Below, one piece after another: positions 7,197 to 14,573 of a stretch of 22,925 nucleotides of DNA (position 1 is its first letter; each line of letters starts with the position of its first letter). Position numbers and translations under genes: made by a program. This stretch comes from Actinomycetota bacterium (GTDB lineage: Bacteria > Actinomycetota > Thermoleophilia > Gaiellales > Gaiellaceae). The stretch spans positions 1 through 22,925 of the forward strand of contig JACCZA010000186.1 of NCBI GenBank assembly GCA_013696185.1, given 5' to 3'. The notes below the pieces were generated by a model. The model was not told where the DNA came from and did no database searches. It saw only the letters and a program-made list of their open reading frames with translations.

Positions 7197-7199
7197 GCT
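7194..7199 (+). promoter_or_regulatory. Candidate -10 element for the CAP-domain gene
   Basis: TAGGCT overlaps the stop codon of the mug-like gene. It would give a leader of about 65 nt before the CTG candidate start at 7271, with GAGGGGG at about 7260-7266 as a possible ribosome binding site. Weak evidence. Confidence 0.25.
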
Positions 7200-7321
7200 G
7201 TTGCAGCGTCGCTCGAGGCGTGAGAAGGTGCCGATCCGCCCGTTTGCGACGCGACCTGTGAGGGGGCCCCCTGAAGCATCTGACCTCGTCAGCACGTCTG
7301 GCGGTCATTGCGATCGTCGTC

Positions 7322-8182
7322 ATGTTCGGTGTGCTCGCCTCATTCGAGGAAGCCGGGGCGCTGCCCGCCCGCGGCACCGCACCCCGAGCGCCTGCGATCG
7401 CCGGGTGCACGCCCGGGCAGCGCTGGGGCACCGTGCAGCCCCAGGCGGCAGCCGCGGCTCTCTGGCTCGTCAACCGCTACCGGGCGGGGCTCGGCCTGCA
7501 CTCGCTGCGCCAGGACCCCGTGCTCGACGCCGCAGCCACGTGGAAGGCGCTGCACATGGCGCGGTTCAACTACATGGCGCACGCCGATCCCGCGCCGCCC
7601 GCCGCGCGCTCGCCGGGCGACCGTCTCGTGGCGTGCGGCTTCGCCGCGGGCGAGTGGGGCGAGAACCTCGCCTACGGGTATCCCAGTGCTGCGGCCGTGG
7701 TCGAGGCGTGGCTGCGCTCGCCGCTCCATCGCGCCAACATCGAGCAGCCGGATTTCGCGGCGACGGGTCTCGTCGCCGCCTCGCTCGGCGACGGGCCGCT
7801 CTTCTGGGCCCAGGAGTTCGGCGGCTCCGCCCCCGCGAGCTTCGGCCAGAAGCCGCCACTCGCCGCCGGCCGTGCGACCTCGCTCAGCGCGACCCCGGTC
7901 GTCGGCCGTCCGGCGAGTCCCCGCCCCGGTACCTTCTTCGTCACGGGCGTCCGGGTGAGGGCCCGCGGAGGTTGGGCGGACCTACGCCTCGGGCACACCG
8001 GCTGCCGGGCTCGCGTGGGCATGCGCCTGCTCGAGCGGGTCGCCGGCTCCTTCCGCGACGGCCACGCCGCGTGCGTCTGGCAGATCCCGCGCTGGGCGGC
8101 CGGCGGAACCATGACGGGCACGATCGAGATCCGAAGCGCGGGCCTGCGTACCGCCCGAGCGTTCACGCTGCTGATCCCGTAG
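7322..8182 (+). CDS. Secreted CAP (SCP/PR-1) domain protein
   Basis: A 286-residue protein from ATG 7322. The CAP domain spans roughly residues 40-170: LWLVNRYRAGLGLHSLRQDP, then WKALHMARFNYMAH, then GENLAYGYPSAAAVVEAWL and SPLHRANIEQPDFAATGLV, followed by FWAQEFG. These are the conserved His/Glu cavity and signature strands of bacterial CAP proteins. A C-terminal region of about 90 residues with paired cysteines (HTGCRARVGM and GHAACVWQIP) may be a small beta domain. The protein should be exported, but ATG 7322 gives only a stub of a signal peptide. The frame is open back to 7262 and encodes LKHLTSSARLAVIAIVVMFG from a CTG at 7271 behind a GAGGGGG stretch, which restores a full signal peptide. 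The true start may therefore be CTG 7271. Confidence 0.87.
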   Translation: MFGVLASFEEAGALPARGTAPRAPAIAGCTPGQRWGTVQPQAAAAALWLVNRYRAGLGLHSLRQDPVLDAAATWKALHMARFNYMAHADPAPPAARSPGDRLVACGFAAGEWGENLAYGYPSAAAVVEAWLRSPLHRANIEQPDFAATGLVAASLGDGPLFWAQEFGGSAPASFGQKPPLAAGRATSLSATPVVGRPASPRPGTFFVTGVRVRARGGWADLRLGHTGCRARVGMRLLERVAGSFRDGHAACVWQIPRWAAGGTMTGTIEIRSAGLRTARAFTLLIP

Positions 8183-8194
8183 GGCGCGGACTCC

Positions 8195-9919
8195 CTATCC
8201 CCGCCAGCGGTTCGTGATCGGCGTGCGACGGTCGCGGCCGAAGGCCTTCGGGTGGAGCTTGACGCCCGGCGGAGCCTGACGGCGCTTGTACTCCGCGCGG
8301 TCGATCAGCGCCAGCGCCCGCTCGACCACCTCGGGGTCGAAGCCGTCGCTGCTCAACTCGTCGCGGGAGCGGTCGAGCTCGACGTAGGCGCGGAGCACAC
8401 GGTCGAGCACGGCGTAGGGCGGCAGCGAGTCCTCGTCCCGCTGGTCGTGGCGCAGTTCGGCGCTCGGGGCGCGCTCGATCGTCGAGGCGGGGATCAGCTC
8501 GCGGCCCGCGCGCTCGTTCAGGTGACGGGCAAGCGCGAACACGTCCGTCTTGTAGACGTCCTTCAGGAGCGCGAAGCCGCCGGCCAGGTCGCCGTACAGG
8601 GTGGCGTAGCCGACCGAGAGCTCGGACTTGTTCCCCGTCGCGACGACGAGCCAGCCGAGCTTGTTCGAGAGCGCCATCAGCAGCGTGCCGCGCGCGCGGG
8701 CCTGGACGTTTTCCTCCGCGAGCCCGGGCTCCGTCCCGGCGAACGGTCCGGCGAGCGCCTCGGCGAAGCGCTCGACGATCGGCTCGATCGGCAGCTCGAG
8801 AAACGACGCGCCGAGGCTCTCGGCGATGCGGCGGGCGTCGCGGCGCGTCTCCTGGGAGGAGTAGCGGGAGGGCATGGAGACGCAGTGGACGCGGTCGGGG
8901 CCGAGCGCCTCGGCGGCGAGGGCCGCGGTCAGGGCCGAGTCGATGCCGCCCGATACGCCGAGGACGACGTCGGCGAAGCCGTTCTTCGACACGTAGTCGC
9001 GCAGACCGAGCTCGAGCCCGAGCCGCATGAGCTCGAGCTCGCCGGCGAGCGGCGCCACGGTGGGCGGGACGGAGCCGGGGGAACGCCCGCTCCGCGGCGG
9101 GGCGCCGAGCTCGAGCACGGGAACCTCGGCGAGTGCGCGTCGCTCGCGCGCGAGTGCCCGCCGGCGGACGTCGCTCAGGCGGCGGCCGATCACCTCGGCC
9201 GGCTCCACGTCGACGACGAGCAGCGCCTCCTCGAAACCGGGTCCGCGTGCCAGCACCCGTCCTCCGTCGTCGAGCACGAGCGAGTGGCCGTCGAAGAGCA
9301 GCTCGTCCTGGCCGCCGACCGCGTTCACGAAGGCGACGAAGCACGAGTTGTCGCGCGCGCGCTGGACGAGCATCGCCTCGCGCTCCCGCTCCTTGCCGAG
9401 GTGGAAGGGCGACGCCGAGAGGTTCGTCAGGAGCTGGGCGCCCGCGAGCGCGAGGTCGGTCGCAGGGGGCCCCGGCTGCCACAGGTCCTCGCAGACGGTC
9501 GGGCCGATCAGGTGCCCGCCGAGGCGCATGAGCAGGAGGTCGTCCCCGGCGGCGAAGTAGCGCTCCTCGTCGAAGACGCCGTAGTTCGGGAGGAAGCGCT
9601 TGCGGTAGAGCGCGACGACCTCGCCCTCCGCGCAGACGGCGCACGTGTTGAAGAGGTCGCGGTCGAAGGTCGGCGCGCCGACGAGGGCGACGACGCCCCG
9701 GCACGAGCGCGCGATCTCGGCGAGGCTCCGCTCCGCGGCGCGGATGAAGCTGGGGCGCAGGAGGAGATCCTCGGGTGGGTAGCCCGTGACGGCGAGCTCC
9801 GGGAACAGGACGAGCTCTGCGCCCTCGGCGCGGGCCTGCTCGAGCCGGTCGAGGATGCGGGTGCGGTTGCCCTCGAGGTCGCCGACCGTCGTGTTGATCT
9901 GGGCGAGGGCGAGGCGCAC
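8195..9919 (-). CDS. nadE: Glutamine-dependent NAD(+) synthetase
   Basis: A 574-residue two-domain enzyme. The N-terminal nitrilase-type glutaminase (residues 1 to about 270) has the catalytic triad Glu41 (LVLFPELAVTGYPPED), Lys107 (YRKRFLPNYGVFDE) and Cys143 (TVCEDLW). The C-terminal ATP-pyrophosphatase domain has the PP-loop GVSGGIDSAL at about 321-330, then the NKSELSVGYATLYGD and GGFALLKDVYKTDVF blocks that bind deamido-NAD. It converts nicotinic acid adenine dinucleotide to NAD+ using glutamine and ATP. Length matches the shorter glutamine-dependent class rather than the larger mycobacterial type. The start is a GTG at 9919, 7 nt after TAAACT on the minus strand, so it probably has its own promoter although it follows the SDR gene by 81 nt. 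Confidence 0.97.
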   Translation of the reverse strand: MRLALAQINTTVGDLEGNRTRILDRLEQARAEGAELVLFPELAVTGYPPEDLLLRPSFIRAAERSLAEIARSCRGVVALVGAPTFDRDLFNTCAVCAEGEVVALYRKRFLPNYGVFDEERYFAAGDDLLLMRLGGHLIGPTVCEDLWQPGPPATDLALAGAQLLTNLSASPFHLGKEREREAMLVQRARDNSCFVAFVNAVGGQDELLFDGHSLVLDDGGRVLARGPGFEEALLVVDVEPAEVIGRRLSDVRRRALARERRALAEVPVLELGAPPRSGRSPGSVPPTVAPLAGELELMRLGLELGLRDYVSKNGFADVVLGVSGGIDSALTAALAAEALGPDRVHCVSMPSRYSSQETRRDARRIAESLGASFLELPIEPIVERFAEALAGPFAGTEPGLAEENVQARARGTLLMALSNKLGWLVVATGNKSELSVGYATLYGDLAGGFALLKDVYKTDVFALARHLNERAGRELIPASTIERAPSAELRHDQRDEDSLPPYAVLDRVLRAYVELDRSRDELSSDGFDPEVVERALALIDRAEYKRRQAPPGVKLHPKAFGRDRRTPITNRWRG

Positions 9920-9926
9920 GTAGCCT

Positions 9927-9932
9927 AGTTTA
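9927..9932 (-). promoter_or_regulatory. Candidate -10 element for nadE
   Basis: TAAACT on the minus strand ends 7 nt before the GTG at 9919, predicting a leaderless nadE transcript. A second TANNNT match (TAGGCT, 9927-9922) is too close to the start to serve. No -35 element is apparent. Confidence 0.4.
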
Positions 9933-10000
9933 CGCCTCAGGAGCGAAAACCTGCGTGCGGGAGAGGGTCCCCGCGGCGGCTCGTGCCGGCCGCGGCCCTC

Positions 10001-10768
10001 CTACCGACGCAGGCGGATCGCGTTCAGGTCGTCGCGGACGATCTCGCTCGCGCGGCCGATCAGCTGCTCGATGTCGTCGTGCTCGGCGTGGAGGTAGCGG
10101 CCGGCTAGCTCGTCGGCGCGGCCGCTCGCGAGCACCCGGACGAGGCGGGGAGCGAGCTCGGGCGGCGTCCAGGGCGCGTCGTCTCCCATGCTGTCGGTCA
10201 GCGCGGTGCGCACGAGGCCGGGGCTGATCGTGAACACGCTGACGCCGTGCTCGGCGACCGAGAGGGCGAGCGCCTCGCCGAAGCGGCCGAGTGCCGCCTT
10301 GCTCGGGCCGTAGCTCGTGCTCGCCTGGCCGGGGAGGTAGGAGGAGCCGCTGCCCACGTTGACGATGCGGCCGCTGCGGCGCTCGACCATGCCCGGCAGG
10401 ACGGTGCGACAGCAGAGGTAGGGGCCGAGCATGTTCGTCTCGAAGACCCGCCACCACTCGTCGGGCTCGTGCTCCCAGATGGGTTCCGGCGCGGCGCCGA
10501 TCCCGGCGTTGTTGACGAGGAGGTCGATCGGGCCGAGCTCGCGCTCCGTCTCGGCGACCATGCGCTCGACAGCGTCCCGGTCGGAGACGTCGACCTCCAG
10601 CGCGAGCCCGTCGAGCTCGCGGGCGGTGTCTGCGACCTGCTGCCGGCTGCGGGCGGCCACGGCCACGCGGGCACCGGCCCGGGCGAGCTCGAGCGCGATG
10701 TTCCGGCCGATGCCGCGCCCGCCGCCGGTCACGAGCGCGATCCTGCCGCTGAGGTCGTCCTCGGCCAT
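10001..10768 (-). CDS. SDR family oxidoreductase
   Basis: A 255-residue classical short-chain dehydrogenase/reductase. The cofactor loop is ALVTGGGRGIGRNIALEL (residues 11-28). The structural NNAG motif lies in LLVNNAGIGAAPEP, the catalytic serine region is RIVNVGSGSSYLPG, and the catalytic YxxxK is in TSYGPSKAALGRFGE. ISPGLVRTALTD follows as the substrate-side loop. It is a cytoplasmic NAD(P)-dependent reductase or dehydrogenase; FabG-like 3-oxoacyl reductases have this pattern, but the substrate cannot be assigned. ATG 10768 lies 20 nt after the stop of the acyl-CoA synthetase, so the two are probably one transcription unit. The reading frame upstream of the ATG continues antisense-like through the synthetase gene and is not protein. 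Confidence 0.9.
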   Translation of the reverse strand: MAEDDLSGRIALVTGGGRGIGRNIALELARAGARVAVAARSRQQVADTARELDGLALEVDVSDRDAVERMVAETERELGPIDLLVNNAGIGAAPEPIWEHEPDEWWRVFETNMLGPYLCCRTVLPGMVERRSGRIVNVGSGSSYLPGQASTSYGPSKAALGRFGEALALSVAEHGVSVFTISPGLVRTALTDSMGDDAPWTPPELAPRLVRVLASGRADELAGRYLHAEHDDIEQLIGRASEIVRDDLNAIRLRR

Positions 10769-10788
10769 GGCGAGGAGGATACGTGTCG

Positions 10789-12732
10789 TCAGTCGAGGTC
10801 GAGCCCGGCCCCGACCGCGCGGGCGATCTCGTCGAGCGACTCGGGGTTCTCGAGCGAGGAGAGGTCGCCCGGATCGCGCCCGAGTGCCCGCGCCCGTACG
10901 GCGCGGCGGACGATCTTCGCGCTCCGCGTCTTCGGCAGCGCTGCGACGAAGAGGATCCGCGCCGGCCTGAACGCCTTGCCGAGCTCGCCCGCGACGATCG
11001 ACCCGACCGCGTTCCCGAGGGCGTCTCCCGGGCGGAAGCCGCGCTTCGCGACGCAGAAGATCCACGCCACCTCGCCCTTGATCTCGTCGGGCACGCCGAT
11101 CGCCGCCGCCTCGGCGATGCCCCCGTGCTCGAGCGCGGCCGACTCGAGCTCCGCCGGCCCGATCCGCTTGCCCGCGATGTTCAGGGTGTCGTCCGAGCGC
11201 CCGTGCAGGTACCAGTAGCCGTCCTCGTCCACGGAGGCCCAGTCCCCGTGCGTCCAGACGCCGGGGAAGCGTCGCCAGTACGTCTCGAGATAGCGCTCGG
11301 GATCGCCCCAGACGCCCCGCGTCATCCCGGGCCAGGGCGCACGGCAGACGAGCTCTCCCACCTCGCCGCGCAGAGACCGGCCCGTCCCGTCGAGGACGTC
11401 CATGTCGAGCCCGAGCGCCGGGAAGCCGAGCGACACCTCCTTGATCGGCTCGGTCACGACCACCGACAGGAAGCAGGCGCCGACCTCGGTGCCGCCCGAG
11501 AAGTTCACGATCGGCACGCGACCGCCGCCGACCCGCTCGTGCAGCCACCGATACGGGCCCGGATTCCAGGGCTCGCCCGTGCTCGCGATCGTCTCGAGGG
11601 ACGAGAGGTCCGTCTCGGGATCGCCTGCCTGGAGCAGCGAGCGGATCAGCGTCGGCGAGACCCCGAGCATCGACACGCGCTCCGACTCGATCAGCTTCCA
11701 GAGCCGGTCCCTGGGCCAGTCCGGTGCGCCCTCCGCGTAGACGACGGTCGCACCGACTGCCCCGCCGCCGACCACGGTCCAGGGCCCCATGATCCAGCCC
11801 ATGTCGGTCGAGAAGTGGATCCGCCCGCCGGCGCTCACGTCGGTCTGGTAGGCGATCTCGCGTGCGATCGACGCGAGAAAGCTCCCCTGGACGTGCACCG
11901 CTCCCTTCGGCCGCCCGGTCGTGCCCGACGTGTAGGCGAGCAGGTAGGGGGCCTCCGAGTCGACCTCGACGGGAGGGAGGTCGCCGCTCGTCCCCCGCAC
12001 GAGGTCGTCCCAGACGTGGTCCCGGCCCGCCTGCATGGGGACGTCGTCCCCGAGTCGCCGCCAGACGACGACGTGCCGCACGCTGGGGGCCTCGAGCAGC
12101 GCCTCGTCGGCGGTCCGCTTCATCGCCACCGTCTGCCCCCGTCGCAGCGACCCGTCCGCGGTGATCAGCGCCTTCGCGCCGGCATCGGCGAGGCGCGCCG
12201 CGATCGCGGAGGCGGCGAAGCCGGAGAAGATCGGCACCTGAACGGCGCCGAGATGGGCGCAGGCGTGCGAGGCGATCGCCACCTGGGGCGACATCGGGAG
12301 GAAGATCCCGACGGCGTCCCCCTCCGCGATCCCGAGCGAGGCGAGCCCCTCGGCGAGTCGAGCGACCTCGGAGGAGAGCTCGGCGAACGAGAGCGAGCTG
12401 CGCGCCCCGTCCTCCGCCTGCCAGACGGCGGCCTCGGCGCCGGCACGCTCGCTCTCGGCCCAGCGGTGGACGCAGTTCCAGGCGAGGTTCAACCGCGCGC
12501 CGACGAACCAGGTCGCCCACTCGATGCCCCGGGAGGTGTCGAGCACCGTGTGCCACGGCGTCGAGAACCGAATCCCGAGGTCGTCCAGGAGCTCCGGCCA
12601 GAAGCGCTCCGGCTCGGAGACCGAGAGCCGGTGCAGCTCCCGGTAGCTCCCGCAGCCGAGGCGCCGCATCAGGCGCGTGAGATTCGCCCGCTCCCGCCGC
12701 TCGTCGCTCGGGGTCCACACGACCGGCGTCAC
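10789..12732 (-). CDS. AMP-forming acyl-CoA synthetase, acetyl-/acetoacetyl-CoA synthetase-like
   Basis: A 647-residue ANL-superfamily ligase with the N-terminal extension of acetyl-CoA synthetases. Core motifs are YTSGTTGRPKG (267-277, phosphate loop), STGEPWNPG (about 384-392), HGDWASVDEDGYWYLHGRSD (505-ish hinge region) and GKRIGPAELE. The adenylation lysine is Lys606 in LPKTRSAKIVRR. Acetyl-CoA synthetase has a pocket-closing Trp in its WWQTETG motif; here the equivalent segment reads NFSGGTEVGACFLS, closer to acetoacetyl-CoA synthetases, so a larger acyl substrate is likely. It activates a carboxylate through acyl-AMP to acyl-CoA. The downstream SDR may act on the product. The start is GTG 12732, 8 nt after a TACGCT element, with a strong dyad just upstream. 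Confidence 0.9.
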   Translation of the reverse strand: MTPVVWTPSDERRERANLTRLMRRLGCGSYRELHRLSVSEPERFWPELLDDLGIRFSTPWHTVLDTSRGIEWATWFVGARLNLAWNCVHRWAESERAGAEAAVWQAEDGARSSLSFAELSSEVARLAEGLASLGIAEGDAVGIFLPMSPQVAIASHACAHLGAVQVPIFSGFAASAIAARLADAGAKALITADGSLRRGQTVAMKRTADEALLEAPSVRHVVVWRRLGDDVPMQAGRDHVWDDLVRGTSGDLPPVEVDSEAPYLLAYTSGTTGRPKGAVHVQGSFLASIAREIAYQTDVSAGGRIHFSTDMGWIMGPWTVVGGGAVGATVVYAEGAPDWPRDRLWKLIESERVSMLGVSPTLIRSLLQAGDPETDLSSLETIASTGEPWNPGPYRWLHERVGGGRVPIVNFSGGTEVGACFLSVVVTEPIKEVSLGFPALGLDMDVLDGTGRSLRGEVGELVCRAPWPGMTRGVWGDPERYLETYWRRFPGVWTHGDWASVDEDGYWYLHGRSDDTLNIAGKRIGPAELESAALEHGGIAEAAAIGVPDEIKGEVAWIFCVAKRGFRPGDALGNAVGSIVAGELGKAFRPARILFVAALPKTRSAKIVRRAVRARALGRDPGDLSSLENPESLDEIARAVGAGLDLD

Positions 12733-12740
12733 GGTGGGGA

Positions 12741-12746
12741 AGCGTA
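12741..12746 (-). promoter_or_regulatory. Candidate -10 element for the acyl-CoA synthetase-SDR unit
   Basis: TACGCT on the minus strand ends 8 nt before GTG 12732, predicting a leaderless transcript. The perfect dyad at 12767-12798 lies about 20 bp upstream, overlapping where a -35 element or an operator would be. Confidence 0.4.
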
Positions 12747-12762
12747 ACGGCAGCGATGCAAC

Positions 12763-12805
12763 GGGACGGTCTCCCCGGCTGCGGCACCGGGGAGACCGGA
12801 GTCCC
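12763..12805. promoter_or_regulatory. Strong dyad (hairpin or operator) upstream of the acyl-CoA synthetase
   Basis: CGGTCTCCCCGG (12767-12778) and CCGGGGAGACCG (12787-12798) form a perfect 12-bp inverted repeat around an 8-nt loop. GGGAC (12763-12767) can extend it by pairing with GTCCC (12801-12805), across a small bulge. On the plus strand it is followed by TGTTTGT, which is only weakly U-rich. By position it could be an operator for the minus-strand promoter or a terminator of plus-strand transcription. Confidence 0.6.
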
Positions 12806-12928
12806 TGTTTGTGTGGCGCGCCGGTTCGCCTCCGTCACTGACTCTGCGGCCCAGTCAGCACGGTTGAACGCCCTGCGGTGATGCGCCTCCTGCCGCCTGC
12901 CTCCAATTGGGGCCGGGCTGCAGGTTGG

Positions 12929-12982
12929 CTTGACTATAGGAGCCGCGTCCTGCGTAGTCAAGTCACTCGGTCAAGTGATTCG
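12929..12982. promoter_or_regulatory. Operator-like repeat cluster upstream of the HTH-TPR regulator
   Basis: CTTGACTA (12929-12936) and TAGTCAAG (12955-12962) are a perfect 8-bp inverted repeat separated by 18 bp. Two abutting 13-bp direct repeats follow, GTCAAGTCACTCG (12957-12969) and GTCAAGTGATTCG (12970-12982), identical at 11 of 13 positions. TTGACT itself resembles a -35 hexamer. Inferred to be binding sites for a dimeric HTH regulator, plausibly autoregulation by the downstream gene. Confidence 0.5.
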
Positions 12983-13060
12983 AGCGCGTCACGCTTCACC
13001 CGAAAGCGGCGTAGCTATGCCCCTTTCGAGGGATGTCCGAAGTGGCCGACTTGCACGATG

Positions 13061-13094
13061 GTGAAGTGTCCGCTTCACTCCGGGGAGACAGATG
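13061..13094 (+). promoter_or_regulatory. Leader hairpin and ribosome binding site of the HTH-TPR regulator
   Basis: GTGAAG (13061-13066) and CTTCAC (13073-13078) form a 6-bp stem with a 6-nt loop. GGGGAG (13082-13087) follows as a Shine-Dalgarno sequence 4 nt before ATG 13092. A second copy of CGCTTCAC lies at 12992-12999, which could compete for pairing. Confidence 0.45.
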
Positions 13095-14441
13095 CCTTCG
13101 AGGACCGCCGCACGCCGTAACGCCGCCGCTCGGTCAACGCGTGGAGCGACGCTCGGCGAGCGTCTGCGGGAGCTCCGGGTCGCTGCCGGCATGACGCAGA
13201 GCGCGTTGTCGGGCGAGCGCTTCTCGAAGGAGTACCTCAGCCAGATCGAGCGCGGCAAGACGCGTCCCACGAGCGATACGCTCGACTGGCTCGCGCGCCG
13301 GCTCGGCGTCGACGCCGGGTACCTGGCCAACGGCGTCTCGGACGATCAACGGGCGCGCCTGGAGACGGCGCTGACCCGGGCGGACGTGCTCACCGAGTCG
13401 GAGCGCTTCGGTGACGCCCTGGCAGCCTTCGAGGAGCTCGGCGCCGCGGTCGCGGCGACGGCCTCACCCGAGCTCGCGGTACGCGCCCTCACGGGTGAGG
13501 CGAAAGCCCGCGTGCTCGCCGGCGAGGTGCGAGAGGCGCTCGATCTGCTCACGCAGGCGCGGGGCCTCGTCGAGGACGAGCGCTTCTCCGACGTCGAGCG
13601 CGCCGAGGTGCTCTTCCGGATCGGAGTCTGCCGCTACAAGCTCTCGAGCGTCGCCACGGCGGTGACGCTCCTGAACGAGGCGCTCTCGCTGGCCGAGTCC
13701 TCCGGGCTGCCGTGCGACCACCTCCGCTCGAACATCCTCCACTGGCGCTCGCGCTGCTACCGCCGGCAGCGCGACTACGAAGCCGCCCGTGAGGACGTCG
13801 AGCGCGCGCTCGAGCTCGCCGAGGGCCTGAGCGACGCGCGCACCGTCGGGCACCTCTACTTCCAGGCGTCGGTGCTCGCCGAGCGCGAAGGACACCTGGT
13901 ACTCGCGCGCTCCTACGCCGAACGGGCCCGTGGGCTGTACGAGGAGCTCTCAGATCGGGCGAACGTGGGCAAGCTCCTGAACAACCTCGGTGGGCTGAGC
14001 TTCCTGCTGGGCAAGCCCGAGCAGGCAATCAGCCACCTGAAGGACGCGTTCGGCACGGCGATCGAGATCGGCAGCGACCCGGACGCCGCCCAGGCGATCT
14101 CGTCGCTCGCCCAGGTGCACCTGCGGACGGGGCGGATCGACCTGGCGGAGGAGCAGGCGCGACAGGCCTTGGCCCTGCTCGAGGGGCGCGTCGACTTCCT
14201 CGACGAGATCGGAAGCGCCCAGCTCGTGCTCGGACGGGCACTCCTCGAGCAGGGGCGACTCGACGAGGCCGAGGCAGCCTTCGCGGCGGCGGAGCAGAGC
14301 CTCGAGCAGCTGTCCTCGGCGAGCCACCGGGCCGCCGCCTGGATCGCCCGCGGTGATCTGTCCAGTCGCCGCGGCGACGATCGCGAGGCGGCACGCCTGT
14401 ACCGCAGAGCCGCCGAAGCCCTCGCAGACATCGGCTTCTAG
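13092..14441 (+). CDS. XRE-family HTH regulator with C-terminal TPR domain (RRNPP-like)
   Basis: A 449-residue protein. After a basic N-terminal tail, residues 21-78 form an XRE helix-turn-helix: LGERLRELRVAAGMTQSALS, then KEYLSQIERGKTRPTSDTLD and LARRLGVDAGYL. Residues from about 87 to 446 are helical tetratricopeptide repeats; clear units are TAVTLLNEALSLAES, DYEAAREDVERALELAEG, HLVLARSYAERARGLYEEL, LLNNLGGLSFLLGKPEQAIS, LAEEQARQALALLEG and RLDEAEAAFAAAEQSLEQL. I estimate eight to nine repeats. Domain order and size are close to NprR (423 aa), a peptide-sensing RRNPP regulator. It should bind DNA as a dimer and have its activity changed by a ligand in the TPR groove. A 31-codon ORF with a strong ribosome binding site follows after 15 nt. 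The start is supported by GGGGAG and by the position of the HTH. A role without a peptide ligand remains possible. Confidence 0.9.
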   Translation: MPSRTAARRNAAARSTRGATLGERLRELRVAAGMTQSALSGERFSKEYLSQIERGKTRPTSDTLDWLARRLGVDAGYLANGVSDDQRARLETALTRADVLTESERFGDALAAFEELGAAVAATASPELAVRALTGEAKARVLAGEVREALDLLTQARGLVEDERFSDVERAEVLFRIGVCRYKLSSVATAVTLLNEALSLAESSGLPCDHLRSNILHWRSRCYRRQRDYEAAREDVERALELAEGLSDARTVGHLYFQASVLAEREGHLVLARSYAERARGLYEELSDRANVGKLLNNLGGLSFLLGKPEQAISHLKDAFGTAIEIGSDPDAAQAISSLAQVHLRTGRIDLAEEQARQALALLEGRVDFLDEIGSAQLVLGRALLEQGRLDEAEAAFAAAEQSLEQLSSASHRAAAWIARGDLSSRRGDDREAARLYRRAAEALADIGF

Positions 14442-14449
14442 GGAGGAGG
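14442..14449 (+). promoter_or_regulatory. Strong Shine-Dalgarno for the 31-codon ORF
   Basis: GGAGGAGG begins immediately after the regulator's TAG stop and ends 7 nt before GTG 14457. It is the best anti-16S match in the window, where most genes have none, and it is the main evidence that the tiny ORF is translated. Confidence 0.7.
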
Positions 14450-14456
14450 TGGTCCT

Positions 14457-14552
14457 GTGAAGGCGCACGCCCTCTACTTCGCCGTCGTGGCGTCCCTGTT
14501 CGTCGGCAGCCTCGTCGAGAGGCTCGGCATGTCCGACGGTAGCGACTGGTAG
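14457..14552 (+). CDS. 31-aa putative secreted signalling pro-peptide downstream of HTH-TPR regulator
   Basis: GTG start, TAG stop, 31 codons; too short for routine gene calling. The peptide begins MKAHALYFAVVASLFVGS: a basic residue, then a hydrophobic stretch of about 13 residues, like a minimal Sec signal. It ends in a polar, acidic segment, VERLGMSDGSDW. Lys/His at the start, a hydrophobic core and a short polar C-terminal tail are the layout of Phr, PapR and NprX pro-peptides, whose last 5-10 residues are processed to the active pheromone. The gene lies 15 nt after the TPR regulator and has the strongest ribosome binding site in the window, so it should be co-transcribed. No homologue was recognised. 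Alternatives are a small membrane protein or a leader peptide. The pheromone role is inference from architecture. Confidence 0.6.
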   Translation: MKAHALYFAVVASLFVGSLVERLGMSDGSDW

Positions 14553-14573
14553 GCCCCCTTTTCGGGCGCACCG

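Larger units (their letters stand above)
12733..13091. other. Intergenic region with several dyads between divergent synthetase and HTH-TPR genes
   Basis: This 359-nt stretch has no convincing ORF. It holds the synthetase -10 element (12741-12746), the 12-bp dyad (12763-12805), a cluster of AGTCAAG-type repeats (12929-12982) and a small hairpin before the regulator's ribosome binding site (13061-13078). Local base composition is less GC-rich than the flanking genes, as expected for regulatory DNA. Confidence 0.6.

Noticed and set aside
8252..9928. 558-codon plus-strand frame opposite nadE
   Set aside because: Composition is a shadow of NadE, whose catalytic residues are complete on the minus strand.
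10783..12747. 654-codon plus-strand frame opposite the acyl-CoA synthetase
   Set aside because: No recognisable domain; the minus strand has all ANL motifs.
12957..12982. CRISPR-like or satellite repeat
   Set aside because: Only two abutting 13-bp units exist, with no spacers; an operator is a better explanation.
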